A stretch of DNA of 64,000 nucleotides from Prevotella sp. UBA2711 (GCA_002354095.1 DEKX01000043.1:1-64000), one strand, 5' to 3'. Numbered from the stretch's first letter, positions 49,638 to 59,646 are shown. The notes: a model not told the origin generated them from the sequence alone. Numbers and translations are program-made.

Positions 49638-51404
49638 ATGAAACTGAAATACCTATTACTAACCTTCCTTGCAGCTACCCAGACGGTGGTGATGCAAGCC
49701 GCAAATAAGACAGACTATAAGGAATCGAAGGAATTTGTGACTCTTCGAGACTCAGTGCATCATGCTTTCAATAATGACGACAGTATCCGTTTCTTTAAGG
49801 CTGTTAAACAATTGGAGGAATACCTGCTAAAGCAAGATGACATGCACGCCTATTATACGCAGCGTTGCAATGAAATCGTCTTTGAACTGAACAGACAGCG
49901 TATATTCGAGGCTTATAAGTTGGCTACTCAGTTGTCCAGAGAACTGACGGAGAAGAAACTCGACAAGGAGATGTATATGGCCATCAATATGATGGGACAT
50001 GTATATAACTATAGTGGTGACAAAGCCAGTGCCAAGCAGTGCTTCTGGGAGGTGATACGCCGCATGGAGCAGGAAGGGTACAGGGAGAGTCAGCCACCTA
50101 TTTACATGAATCTGGTGAATATCCTGATGGACGAAAACCCGCAGGAAGCCTTGCGCTTGATTGACCAGGCAGCATCCATAGCCCAAGAGACTTCACCCGA
50201 GCGGTTGTTCGATATTGAGACACGCCGCACTCTGGCTTATTACCTGATGGGTGATAAGCAGCGGTTCCTGGAGGGCTATCAAGCCTACCGCGAAGGAGTG
50301 GCTAAGGGCTATTCCTCAGTTCATGGCCGCAGGTTGGAAGTCTATTATCAGGCCACCCTTGGAAATATTGACGAGGCGATTCGCTTAGCAGGAGAAAGTT
50401 CGGAGGACCCTCACGAGACGCAAGCGGAAATATTTGCGGGGGCAGGCATGTGGCAAGAGGCTTTTGAAGCCCTTAAGAAAGGTACTGCCGAGACCGACTC
50501 CATCAACAGCCTGTTGCTGAGCAGTTCGATGCAGGGTATTCAGAACGAATTAAAGGCCTATGAGACAGAGCGCCAGGCTTTCAGGCGTTGGGTCTATGCC
50601 CTTGCATTTATCATCATCCTTCTGCTGTTGTTGGCGCTGGCATTTGTGTATATTGTCCAGATGAGGCGGCGTCATTGGCGCGAGATGGAAAAAGCCTACC
50701 AGCGAGTGCTGGAGTCCGACAAGATGAAGACAGCCTTCATCCAGAATGTCAGTCACGAAGTGCGCACGCCGCTGAATATCATCAGTGGTTATGCTCAGGT
50801 GATAGCCGATCCCGACTACGATATCACTCCTTATGAACGTAAGCGCATGGCTAACACCATGATGGACAATACGTATGTCATTACGACCATGATAGACGAG
50901 GTGCTGGAAATTTCACTCAGTGAATCAGCCGGTTTGGAGCACGACCTGACCAGTTATCCCTGTAACGATCTCCTGCACCGGTTGCTGGAAGAATTTAAGA
51001 AGATGGTTAGCGACAGTCCCATTACGATACAGTATGAGAGTGCATTGGACGATCAGTTCACTATCTCCACCAACGAGGGTATTATGCGTCGTATTATCCA
51101 TCCATTGCTCGACAATGCGGTCAAGAACACAACAGCTGGACAGGTGACACTGCGGTGTTCCAGCACGCCCGATAACCTGGTAATTCAGGTGGAGGACACC
51201 GGACGTGGCATTCCTGCTAATCAGGCAGAACATATCTTTGAGCGTTTTGTCAAATTGGATTCCTTCAAGGAAGGTATGGGACTCGGACTGACTTTCAGCC
51301 GTGCCATGACAACCCGATTAGGCGGTAATGTACGTCTTGATACATCGTACGCTGGACCGGGGGCTCGCTTTGAAGTAACAATTCCGTTGGTACATCAACA
51401 ATAA
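49638..51404 (+). CDS. Sensor histidine kinase with periplasmic TPR domain
   Basis: This 588-residue protein has a signal peptide (MKLKYLLLTFLAATQTVVMQA). A TPR-like helical periplasmic domain (about 30-310) includes HVYNYSGDKASAKQCFWEV, and a membrane helix lies near 318-340. HisKA carries NVSHEVRTPLNIISG (phospho-acceptor H373) and HATPase has HPLLDNAVKNTTAG, VEDTGRGIPANQ and GMGLGLTFSRAM. All boxes are complete, so it is the only full kinase in this carbohydrate region and the natural partner of the LuxR-type regulator at 37572. It is cotranscribed with the GH2 and GH31 genes (13-base gap). Confidence 0.92.
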   Translation: MKLKYLLLTFLAATQTVVMQAANKTDYKESKEFVTLRDSVHHAFNNDDSIRFFKAVKQLEEYLLKQDDMHAYYTQRCNEIVFELNRQRIFEAYKLATQLSRELTEKKLDKEMYMAINMMGHVYNYSGDKASAKQCFWEVIRRMEQEGYRESQPPIYMNLVNILMDENPQEALRLIDQAASIAQETSPERLFDIETRRTLAYYLMGDKQRFLEGYQAYREGVAKGYSSVHGRRLEVYYQATLGNIDEAIRLAGESSEDPHETQAEIFAGAGMWQEAFEALKKGTAETDSINSLLLSSSMQGIQNELKAYETERQAFRRWVYALAFIIILLLLLALAFVYIVQMRRRHWREMEKAYQRVLESDKMKTAFIQNVSHEVRTPLNIISGYAQVIADPDYDITPYERKRMANTMMDNTYVITTMIDEVLEISLSESAGLEHDLTSYPCNDLLHRLLEEFKKMVSDSPITIQYESALDDQFTISTNEGIMRRIIHPLLDNAVKNTTAGQVTLRCSSTPDNLVIQVEDTGRGIPANQAEHIFERFVKLDSFKEGMGLGLTFSRAMTTRLGGNVRLDTSYAGPGARFEVTIPLVHQQ

Positions 51405-51417
51405 TAGTATCTTAGAC

Positions 51418-53781
51418 ATGAAAAAAACATTGGTTCTGCTGGTGGTTCTTTTGACAGCCACTTTTGCTTTGCACGCCAGGCAACGTGATAATTTCGACGC
51501 GGGATGGCGCTTCGTTTTGGGTGATTCTGCTCAGATGGCTAGTCTGACATACAATGACAGCCACTGGCGACTGCTTAATCTGCCACACGACTGGGCTATA
51601 GAAGGCGATTTCCTTGCGTCTAATCCGTCAGGAGCGGGTGGGGGTGCCTTGCCTGGAGGTGTAGGCTGGTATCGTAAGCATTTTAAATTAGACTGCGAGG
51701 CAGTACCGGAAGACTGCTATTTCATCGAGTTTGATGGCGTTTACATGAATGCAACGGTCTATGTGAACGGGCAGAAGGTTGGTAACCGACCTTATGGCTA
51801 TAGCTCTTTCGAATATGAAATCACTCCATATCTGCGACCTGGCGAGAACGTGATTGCTGTGCGTGTTGACAATAGCGATCAACCTAATTCCCGTTGGTAT
51901 TCAGGTTGTGGCATCTACCGCCATGTGTGGTTTACCCGGACTAACAAGACGCATGTGGAACATTGGGGAGTGTATGTCCAAACGGATGCCAAAACAGGCA
52001 AGGTTAAGGTTGATGTGGCTGTTCAAGGCACTGATTTCAAAGTGAAGAACACCATGTTTGATGCCGATGGCAAAGAGGTAGGACTGAAAGTGAAAAAGCC
52101 CCGTATGTGGTCTACGACTGATCCGTATATATATAAGGTAAGAACCCAAGTATTGCAAAAGGGAAAAGTGGTTGATGAGGTTTGGACTAATACCGGCTTC
52201 CGTGACTTCCGTTTCGATGCGCAAACGGGATTTTGGCTGAATGGAAAAAATATGAAACTGAATGGCGTTTGTGAACACCATGACTTTGGCTGTTTAGGTG
52301 CTGTTATCAACGAGGATGCCATGCATCGCAAACTCTCAAAGCTGAAGGCGATGGGAGTCAATGCCATCCGTTCCAGTCATAATCCTCCAGCCCCTGAGTT
52401 GCTGAATATGTGCGACACCATGGGTCTTATTGTTATGGACGAGTCGTTCGATATGTGGCGCCGTCGCAAGACTCAGAACGACTATGCCCGTTTCTTCGAC
52501 GAGTGGCATGAGCGTGATTTGAGCGATTTGATACTGCGCGACCGTAACCACCCCAGTATCTTGATGTGGTCTATCGGCAATGAGGTATTGGAACAGTGGT
52601 CCAGTGCGGATGCTGATACACTGACTCTGGAGCAGGCTAATCTCATACTGAATGCAGGTCACGATGCTTCTACACTGGCAAAGGACGGTGAGATGAGTGT
52701 GCAGACCCTGTTGGCAGAGCATCTTGCTGATATCGTGCATCGCTACGATATCACGCGTCCTATCACGGCAGGCTGTAATGAGCCCTCACCAGGCAACCAT
52801 TTGTTCAAAGGCAAAGCGCTTGACATCATCGGTTTTAACTATCATCATGAATGGATCAAGGATGTTCCGAAGAACTTCCCCAATCGTCCTTTCATCATGA
52901 CGGAAAGTGTCAGCGCACTGCAAACTACAGGGTTCTACAAGATGCCCTCTGACCAGATTTACAAGGCTCCGCAGGAGTGGTGGCTGCCCTACACAGACCC
53001 TTCAATGATGTGTTCGGCTTATGACAATATGCATGCTTCGTGGTCAACTACTCATGAACAGAATTGGGATGCGGTGAAGCATACACCATATTGTGGCGGA
53101 CAGTTTATCTGGACAGGATTCGACTATATCGGCGAACCGACACCATACGGATTCCCTGCCCGTAGCAGCTATTTCGGTATTATCGACTTGGCAGGCCAGC
53201 CCAAGGATGTCTATTACATGTATCAGAGCGAATGGACTGAAAAACCGGTACTCCACCTTTTCCCGCACTGGAATTGGTTGGATGGACAGGAAATAGATAT
53301 GTGGTGTTATTATAACCAAGCCGATGAGGTGGAACTCTTCATCAACGGCAAATCACAAGGCGTGCGTGCCAAAAAGGACAGTCATCAGTATCATGTAATG
53401 TGGCGTGTCAAGTTTGAGCCCGGTGAAGTGAAGGCAGTGGCTCGCAAAGATGGAAAAATTGTGCGCGAACAGGTAATCAAAACAGCAGGCCAGCCCGAAC
53501 GTATCCAACTGTCTGTGGACTATCAGGGTAAGAACACTACATGGGTGAAAGCCACCGTTGTGGATAAAGATGGCAACCGATGTCCTTGGGCTGAGAATCA
53601 GGTGTTCTTTGACACCGATGCTACTATCATCGGTGTGGACAATGGAAGTCAGTTCTCCATGGAGCGCTTCAAGGATGATAAGCGTAAGGCATTCTTCGGG
53701 CGTTGTTTCGTAGTTCTTAACGGTCATGGTACTTTGACCGCTAAAGCAATAGGATTGAAATCAAATACTATCAAACTATGA
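51418..53781 (+). CDS. GH2 beta-galactosidase-like enzyme, secreted
   Basis: This 787-residue protein has a signal peptide (ending ALHA) and the GH2 architecture. The jelly-roll opens WRFVLGDSAQMASLTYND. Immunoglobulin-like domains follow, then the TIM barrel with VCEHHDFGCLG, MWSIGNEVLEQW (acid/base E389) and FIMTESVSAL (nucleophile E496). A C-terminal Ig-like domain completes it. It hydrolyses beta-galactosides or related beta-glycosides. Beside two GH31 enzymes the likely job is removing beta-galactose from xyloglucan-type side chains; beta-mannosidase or other GH2 activity is possible. Its stop overlaps the next GH31 start (ATGA), so the two are translated together. Confidence 0.92.
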   Translation: MKKTLVLLVVLLTATFALHARQRDNFDAGWRFVLGDSAQMASLTYNDSHWRLLNLPHDWAIEGDFLASNPSGAGGGALPGGVGWYRKHFKLDCEAVPEDCYFIEFDGVYMNATVYVNGQKVGNRPYGYSSFEYEITPYLRPGENVIAVRVDNSDQPNSRWYSGCGIYRHVWFTRTNKTHVEHWGVYVQTDAKTGKVKVDVAVQGTDFKVKNTMFDADGKEVGLKVKKPRMWSTTDPYIYKVRTQVLQKGKVVDEVWTNTGFRDFRFDAQTGFWLNGKNMKLNGVCEHHDFGCLGAVINEDAMHRKLSKLKAMGVNAIRSSHNPPAPELLNMCDTMGLIVMDESFDMWRRRKTQNDYARFFDEWHERDLSDLILRDRNHPSILMWSIGNEVLEQWSSADADTLTLEQANLILNAGHDASTLAKDGEMSVQTLLAEHLADIVHRYDITRPITAGCNEPSPGNHLFKGKALDIIGFNYHHEWIKDVPKNFPNRPFIMTESVSALQTTGFYKMPSDQIYKAPQEWWLPYTDPSMMCSAYDNMHASWSTTHEQNWDAVKHTPYCGGQFIWTGFDYIGEPTPYGFPARSSYFGIIDLAGQPKDVYYMYQSEWTEKPVLHLFPHWNWLDGQEIDMWCYYNQADEVELFINGKSQGVRAKKDSHQYHVMWRVKFEPGEVKAVARKDGKIVREQVIKTAGQPERIQLSVDYQGKNTTWVKATVVDKDGNRCPWAENQVFFDTDATIIGVDNGSQFSMERFKDDKRKAFFGRCFVVLNGHGTLTAKAIGLKSNTIKL

Positions 53782-56093
53782 GAAAGTTTTTCTATATTTT
53801 AGGATTCATGGGCTTCTCGCTGTGTGCTGAGGCTCAGTTGCAAACTTCTGCAGGAATCCAGTACCTCCAGTGTATGCCTAAAGACCAATCGGCAGATTTC
53901 TCTGACTTGAGTAACACCTATTTTCTGGCTGATTCGTTGGTGTCGTTTGATGCAGCGAAAGGTGAGGGTAAACTGAATTGGAAGCGTTATCGCTTGTCTC
54001 CGCGTCAGGCTTTCAACCTCAATGGCTACTGGCCTGTGCGGATGCATACCCTTGACTTCCCCGACACTGAATACGATAATGACCCCAATCTTTCTTTTAA
54101 GATTGATTTTGTGAGTCCCCGCTGTGTACGAATCCGTTTGGCTACTTCGCCTATTGAGGCCCCGCGTAAGGACAGCGAAAGTATCATGCTGGCAGGGGCA
54201 GTGCCTTCGTCTTCTGCGTGGCGGTTGGTTAGCAACAATAATATTGTTGCATACAAGACTGAATATGGCTCCATTGAGATACGGAAATATCCGTGGCGTA
54301 TTGTGCTGAAGGATAAGAACGGGAAAATCATGACGCAGACCCGTCACCTCATTGATAATGACTCCTCACAGGTAAAACTGCTTCCCTTCTCATTTATCAA
54401 GCGTGGTTCCGACAACTCGCGCAGCATCAATCCCGTGCTGACCATCGCTCCCGGTGAGCGCATCTATGGTTGTGGTGAATCCTTCGGTGCTTTGAATAAA
54501 GTGGGGCAGAAGGTGCAAATCATGGTTACCGACCCTCAGGGACCTGAGACCGACGGACAGTACAAGCCCGTTCCGTTCTTCTTCTCGAACCGTGGCTATG
54601 GTGTGTTCCTGCATACCTCAGCCCCCATCACCGCCGATTTCGGTGCATCTTATATCGGAGCAGACAGGTTGTTCATGGCTGATGAGCAGTTGGATATGTT
54701 CGTCTTCTTTGGCGAACCAAAAGATATCCTCAACGAATATACCAACATCACGGGCAAGTCGCCCATGTTGCCCCTTTGGACATTCGGCACATGGATGAGT
54801 CGCATTACGTATTTCTCGCAGGAGGAAGGTCTTGAGATAGCCAAGCAACTTCGTCAGCACAAGATTCCAAGTGATGTCATTCATTTCGATACTGGATGGT
54901 TCGGAGTTGACTGGCAGTGCGACTACGAGTTTGCCAAGGATCGCTTCAAAGACCCCAAGGGCATGCTCGACCAGTTGAAGCGCGACGGCTTCCACACCTG
55001 TCTGTGGCAGTTGCCTTACTTCACTCCCAAGAACCGCTTCTTCCGTGAGATTGTTGACGGAGGTATGGCTGTTAAGAATGCAGCAGGCAGTCTGCCCTAC
55101 GAGGATGCAGTACTCGACTTCACCAACCCGAAGACCGTCAGTTGGTATCAGTCGAAGATTGAAGGACTCATGAAGTTAGGCGTTGCCACCATCAAGTGCG
55201 ACTTCGGCGAAGCAGCCCCGTACGATGGTTTCTACCATAACGGACGTGGCGGACTCTATGAACATAACCTTTATCCCGTTCGTTACAACAAAGCCCTTTG
55301 GGAGCAGGTAGAGCGCTCGCATCCAGGCGAGGGTGTTATCTGGGCTCGCAGTGCATGGGCTGGTTCGCAGCGTTATGCCCTCCATTGGGGTGGCGATGCA
55401 GCTACCACCAATACAGGTATGCTGGGCGACCTCCGTGGCGGGTTGTCATTCGGACTCAGCGGTTTCTCTTTCTGGAGTCACGACATGGGTGGTTTCGTGA
55501 CGGCATCGCCCGAAGATATCTATCGCCGTTGGCTGCCCTTTGGCTTCCTGTCGAGCCATACGCGTGCTCATGGAGCACCTCCCACCGAGCCATGGCTTAT
55601 CAGCGAGAGTTTTACCAAAGCCTTCCGTCAGGCTGCCGAGATGAAATATAAGCTCATGCCATACGTCTATGCACAGGCTAAGGACTGCACCGAGCGCGGA
55701 CTGCCGATGGTACGTGCCTTGTTGGTGGAATTCCCCGACGATCCAGGTGCATGGCTCGTAGAGGACGAGTATATGTTCGGCTCCCAGATACTTGTTGCCC
55801 CCTTGTTGGAGAGTGGCAACAGCCGCACCTGTTATCTGCCTCGTGGCAAGTGGATTGACTATCAGAGCGGCAAGGTCTATGAGGGTGGCTACCAGACCAT
55901 TGAGGTGGGCGAGATTCCAGCAGTCATTTTGGTTCGTGATGGTTCACTGATTCCTCATGCACCTCTTGCCCAGCGCACCGACCAGATTCAGTGGGATAAG
56001 GTGGAACTGAAGCCTTATAAGGCAGATGCCAAGAAGTGTCAGGGACTGCTTTTCAAGCCTGGCGACTCAGCTCTGCAACACATTGAACAGTAA
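53778..56093 (+). CDS. GH31 alpha-xylosidase-like enzyme (YicI type), secreted
   Basis: This 771-residue protein has a signal peptide ending CAEA. The GH31 core carries KCDFGEAAPYDG (nucleophile D475) and HWGGDAATT (acid/base D540). YGCGESFGALNKVG and WQLPYFTPKN match the YicI branch, whose members are alpha-xylosidases acting on isoprimeverose-type units. It differs from the GH31 at 45236 (no PA14, different nucleophile context), so the two enzymes may take different substrates, for example long oligosaccharides and the final disaccharide. It ends the operon and converges on the symporter gene across a strong terminator. Confidence 0.9.
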   Translation: MRKFFYILGFMGFSLCAEAQLQTSAGIQYLQCMPKDQSADFSDLSNTYFLADSLVSFDAAKGEGKLNWKRYRLSPRQAFNLNGYWPVRMHTLDFPDTEYDNDPNLSFKIDFVSPRCVRIRLATSPIEAPRKDSESIMLAGAVPSSSAWRLVSNNNIVAYKTEYGSIEIRKYPWRIVLKDKNGKIMTQTRHLIDNDSSQVKLLPFSFIKRGSDNSRSINPVLTIAPGERIYGCGESFGALNKVGQKVQIMVTDPQGPETDGQYKPVPFFFSNRGYGVFLHTSAPITADFGASYIGADRLFMADEQLDMFVFFGEPKDILNEYTNITGKSPMLPLWTFGTWMSRITYFSQEEGLEIAKQLRQHKIPSDVIHFDTGWFGVDWQCDYEFAKDRFKDPKGMLDQLKRDGFHTCLWQLPYFTPKNRFFREIVDGGMAVKNAAGSLPYEDAVLDFTNPKTVSWYQSKIEGLMKLGVATIKCDFGEAAPYDGFYHNGRGGLYEHNLYPVRYNKALWEQVERSHPGEGVIWARSAWAGSQRYALHWGGDAATTNTGMLGDLRGGLSFGLSGFSFWSHDMGGFVTASPEDIYRRWLPFGFLSSHTRAHGAPPTEPWLISESFTKAFRQAAEMKYKLMPYVYAQAKDCTERGLPMVRALLVEFPDDPGAWLVEDEYMFGSQILVAPLLESGNSRTCYLPRGKWIDYQSGKVYEGGYQTIEVGEIPAVILVRDGSLIPHAPLAQRTDQIQWDKVELKPYKADAKKCQGLLFKPGDSALQHIEQ

Positions 56094-56102
56094 AAATGAC
56101 CA

Positions 56103-56136
56103 AACAAATGCCCACCGTTTCGAGTGGGCATTTGTT
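56103..56136. terminator. Bidirectional terminator between GH31 and symporter
   Basis: A perfect 13-bp stem (56103-56115 with 56124-56136, 8-base loop) lies between convergent stops. Confidence 0.85.
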
Positions 56137-56138
56137 GT

Positions 56139-57659
56139 TTATTCATAACACTTGAAGATGCTATCTACCGTTTTCTGATCCATCTTCTTCGTGAATAGGC
56201 TGACTATCCATACCACAGGGAAACCGCCCACCATGGCGATGGCTCCGCAGTTGATGGGGTTAATAGGATTGCCCAAAAGCATGTTAATAACGGTAAGCCC
56301 TACACCCCAGATGAAGCAAGCCCATACGCTGACCGTTGTTACACCGCGCCAGTAGAGTCCCAACATGAAAGGAGCGAGGAACGCACCGGCAAGGGCACCC
56401 CACGAAATACCCATCAGCTGGGCGATAAAGGTGGGAGGATTCAGGGCGATGAGCAGTGAAATGGCAATGAAGAACATGATGAGTACGCGCATCACCACCA
56501 CTTTACGGCGTTCTATTTTCTCAGCAACGATATCGTCAATCGTACCTTCTTCCACCTCGCCTGGCAATGATTTCTTGTCGCGATATATCAGGTCGAGTGT
56601 CATGGTAGAACTGGAAGTAAGTACCAATGATGCCAGTGTTGACATGGACGCTGAAAGAACCAGCAGTACTACCAACGCTATCAATACATCGGGCAATGTC
56701 ACCAGCATGGCAGGTACTATCGAGTCGAAGGCTATTTTGCCATTGGCACCTATAACAGGCTCGTACAGTCGTCCGAATCCGCCGAGGAAATAGCATCCGC
56801 CAGCTACGATAAAGGCAAAGATGGTCGAGATAACGGTGCCGCGCTTAATGGCACTCTCGTCGGTAATTGAATAGAACTTACCCACCATCTGGGGCAGTCC
56901 CATCGTGCCCAGTGAAGTCAGTATGACTACACCCAGCAATCCCCAGGGATCAGGACCGAACCATGACGCGAAGCCGCCATTCACAGCAGGGTCGGCATCG
57001 GAGGGAATCTGTGCCAATTTATCAACGGCAGCAGCAAAACCGCCTTGTGCATTCAGCACTGCAAGAATAACAGCCGTAATACCAAAGAGCATGATAATAC
57101 CCTGGATGAAGTCGTTCATCGCCGTGGCTTTATAACCACCGATGATGACGTAGATGGCAGTCAGAATCGACATGATAATGACACAGTATTCATAGGGGAT
57201 GTCGAAACCCATCTCGAACAATCGCGATATGCCACTGTAAACGCCCGCCGTATAGGGAATCAGGAAAACGAAAGCGATAACGGAAGCTACCACGCGCAGC
57301 CCTTGATCATTAAAACGTGTTCCAAAGAAATCCGGCATGGTGCGCGACTCAATGTGCTGCGTCATCAGTTTCGTGCGGCGTCCAAGGATGAGCCACGCCA
57401 GCAACGAACCGATAACGGCATTTCCTACTCCAATCCATGTGGAGGAAAGGCCGTAACGCCATCCGAACTGTCCGGCATAGCCCACGAAGACCACTGCCGA
57501 GAAATAACTCGTACCATAGGCAAAGGCTGTCAGCCATGGACCAACAGCACGACCGCCCAGAACGAAACCATCTACACTGCTTGCCTGTTTGCGTGAATAG
57601 ACGCCCACGCCTATCATCACGGCAAAAAAGATGATAGTCAGAAGTATCTTGATAATCAT
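56139..57659 (-). CDS. Sodium:solute symporter (SSS family)
   Basis: This 506-residue inner-membrane transporter has about 13 hydrophobic segments. It opens GVYSRKQASSVDGFVLGGRAVGP, and the core Na+-binding helices include ASMSTLASLVLTSSSTMT near residue 340 and GTMGLPQMVGKFYSITDESA near 240. SSS proteins import sugars, acids, amino acids or vitamins with Na+. Here it is paired with an outer-membrane porin (9 bases away) and a periplasmic metallo-hydrolase, so the cargo is probably a product of the glycan locus. The operon is preceded by a LacI-type operator at 59590. Confidence 0.9.
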   Translation of the reverse strand: MIIKILLTIIFFAVMIGVGVYSRKQASSVDGFVLGGRAVGPWLTAFAYGTSYFSAVVFVGYAGQFGWRYGLSSTWIGVGNAVIGSLLAWLILGRRTKLMTQHIESRTMPDFFGTRFNDQGLRVVASVIAFVFLIPYTAGVYSGISRLFEMGFDIPYEYCVIIMSILTAIYVIIGGYKATAMNDFIQGIIMLFGITAVILAVLNAQGGFAAAVDKLAQIPSDADPAVNGGFASWFGPDPWGLLGVVILTSLGTMGLPQMVGKFYSITDESAIKRGTVISTIFAFIVAGGCYFLGGFGRLYEPVIGANGKIAFDSIVPAMLVTLPDVLIALVVLLVLSASMSTLASLVLTSSSTMTLDLIYRDKKSLPGEVEEGTIDDIVAEKIERRKVVVMRVLIMFFIAISLLIALNPPTFIAQLMGISWGALAGAFLAPFMLGLYWRGVTTVSVWACFIWGVGLTVINMLLGNPINPINCGAIAMVGGFPVVWIVSLFTKKMDQKTVDSIFKCYE

Positions 57660-57668
57660 AACGATATA

Positions 57669-58757
57669 TTATTTTTTCTTTTTGGAATAATCGAGGCGAA
57701 CCTGCATCTGTGCCATGATTTGGTTGCAGGCGCCATGGGTGAAGGTGCCGTTCAATACATAAGCACTCTTGTAAACATACTGCACTTGGAAGCGGCACTT
57801 CTTGAAGAACCAGTATTGCAAACCGGCTATTACCTTGTGCTGATCCATATGCTGGCTGGTGTTGAAATTGAAGAAGTCGTACGACCCTACAAACTCCAGA
57901 CTTTTATACAGGGGAATGGAACCTGTAATGTATCCACCACGACTGGTGGCACTTCCGTCCTTTCCCTCCAGATACTCTCCGTGCAGATTGAAATCTTTCG
58001 ACTTATAGTCAAAACCTAAAGTCCAGCGGTTACGTTTATAGTTGTCACCCTCTTTGATGTCAGGATTATAAGGCGAGTTGGCAATGGCATGTCCACGTCC
58101 TATCTGTCCTGTAGCCACGAGGTTGAGTCCTTTTACGGGGCGGTATTCCAGTCGCCCGATGAAGTCCTTCTCCCTGTTGCCGTCTTTCTTGTTGATACCC
58201 TGTCCGTTCATGACCTGTGCTTCATAACGGAATTTACCGTCATTGGTCTCACCGTAGAGGGAGAGTCCCAAGTCACGTCCATACTGCACCCCCATCAGCG
58301 GGTCGCTGCCACATCCCGTCAGGAAGGTAACACCCTCTGAATAGACGTCAATAGCCTCCATGGAAGTAGGGGATAGGGGATTTTCAAGAGATACGCCGTT
58401 CTTAAACTGTCCAAGGCGAACGGTCAAGGCTTTATTGTTGGTAATGCGAAAATCAGTGTAATACTCCTGTACGACGCTTGAAAAGTCGTGCATAAACAGA
58501 AACGACCATCTGTCGGTAATTTGGGCATTAGCCCAGAAAAGAATACGTTTGAGCTCAAAGGTTCCTTTGTCGTCACCATTTTGGTGAGTGTAGTTGAAGC
58601 CTCCCTGTGCATATCCATGCAGTTCGATACGGTCGGAAGCGTCTTTCAACCAGTCTGTCACCTCCTTCTGATCCTCACGTTGCCCCATGGCAGCAGTACT
58701 GCTGAAAGCAGCGAGGGCTACGGCTAATAAAGCCTCCTTAAAGAATTGTTTTCTCAT
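57669..58757 (-). CDS. Outer-membrane porin (phosphate-selective porin O/P-like)
   Basis: This 362-residue protein has a signal peptide (ending AAMG). Its 16-strand-type pattern (GYAQGGFNYTHQNGDDKGTF, then RWSFLFMHDFSSVV and YGRDLGLSLYGETNDGKFRY) matches the OprO/OprP-type porins of Bacteroidota. The barrel ends with MAQMQVRLDYSKKKK, a basic tail after the last strand. These porins admit small anions or sugars. Its place between the symporter and the metallo-hydrolase implies a shared import path. Phosphate specificity should not be assumed. Confidence 0.82.
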   Translation of the reverse strand: MRKQFFKEALLAVALAAFSSTAAMGQREDQKEVTDWLKDASDRIELHGYAQGGFNYTHQNGDDKGTFELKRILFWANAQITDRWSFLFMHDFSSVVQEYYTDFRITNNKALTVRLGQFKNGVSLENPLSPTSMEAIDVYSEGVTFLTGCGSDPLMGVQYGRDLGLSLYGETNDGKFRYEAQVMNGQGINKKDGNREKDFIGRLEYRPVKGLNLVATGQIGRGHAIANSPYNPDIKEGDNYKRNRWTLGFDYKSKDFNLHGEYLEGKDGSATSRGGYITGSIPLYKSLEFVGSYDFFNFNTSQHMDQHKVIAGLQYWFFKKCRFQVQYVYKSAYVLNGTFTHGACNQIMAQMQVRLDYSKKKK

Positions 58758-58798
58758 CTTGTTTAATTTTTAATTGGTAAATAATTAATATTTCGAAA

Positions 58799-59530
58799 TT
58801 ATTTATAATTCCTAATACGGACATCAATACCGCTTCCAGCCAAAAACATAGTGACTTTGCGGATGGGAGTGTCGTTATAGTGATAGGGGAACAGCACCTT
58901 CGGCTTGATGACTTTGGCTGCTTTTACCAACTGTTCTGGTGTCATGGTGTATGGCTGGTTGCATGGCAGGAAGGCAATGTCAATATCCTTCAGTTCAGCC
59001 ATCTCAGGAATGTCTTCCGTATCTCCTGCTACATAGATACGCAGGTCTTCGATGGTCAGAATATAGCCGTTGTCACGTCCTTTGGGATGGAATTTCTCAC
59101 GTCCAGGAGTTGTATTATATGCTGGCACTGCCTCTACGGTAATATCATCACACACTTCAGCTTTGTCTCCATTGCTCATGGCATAGCCACTACCCCATTG
59201 CGCATATACATTATTATTAGTATAGACAACCGTGTAGTTCCTTCTGAGTTCCGTCAAAGCCATGGAATCAAAATGGTCAAAATGCTCATGCGTTACGAAG
59301 ATATAGTTGGCCTTGGGCCATGAGGTGAAATCAGTCTGTGGCTCCAGGCGAGTCACGGGGTCGAAGTAAATCACCTTTCCGTCATATTCCATCATGATAC
59401 TGGCATGCTTGATACATGTGATTTTCAGTGTTTTACCCGATGCCGTTTTGAAGGTATCCGTCTCGCGTTGTTGTGCCCAGCACCCAATAGCGAAGCACAT
59501 GATAAGTGTTATAAGATTTAGTTTTTTCAT
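58799..59530 (-). CDS. Secreted metallo-beta-lactamase-fold hydrolase (UlaG-like)
   Basis: This 243-residue protein has a signal peptide (MKKLNLITLIMCFAIGCWAQ). The metal motif HExHxDH appears as THEHFDHFDSM, with further ligands near YVAGDTEDI (Asp) and FPYHYND (His). It belongs to the Lactamase_B_3/UlaG-like branch, which hydrolyses lactones or phosphodiesters in studied cases. Its place in a carbohydrate operon suggests a sugar-lactone or similar substrate, which is an inference. It is the first gene of the leftward operon under the LacI-type operator at 59590-59601. Confidence 0.85.
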   Translation of the reverse strand: MKKLNLITLIMCFAIGCWAQQRETDTFKTASGKTLKITCIKHASIMMEYDGKVIYFDPVTRLEPQTDFTSWPKANYIFVTHEHFDHFDSMALTELRRNYTVVYTNNNVYAQWGSGYAMSNGDKAEVCDDITVEAVPAYNTTPGREKFHPKGRDNGYILTIEDLRIYVAGDTEDIPEMAELKDIDIAFLPCNQPYTMTPEQLVKAAKVIKPKVLFPYHYNDTPIRKVTMFLAGSGIDVRIRNYK

Positions 59531-59561
59531 TGCTTAAAAGTTTTGTACTTTTGATTCGGCG

Positions 59562-59601
59562 ACAAAGTTATGAAAAAAAGCGCAAACTTGTAAACGTTTA
59601 C
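59562..59601 (-). promoter_or_regulatory. Promoter and LacI-type operator of the hydrolase/porin/symporter operon
   Basis: The -7 element TAACTTTG lies at 59569-59562 on the minus strand. The perfect 12-bp palindrome GTAAACGTTTAC (59590-59601) covers the -33 position 20 bases upstream, so a bound repressor would block it. Confidence 0.65.
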
Positions 59602-59646
59602 GCAAGAAATTTGTCATAAAATGGTTCAATGTACTCTTCTTTTTTG

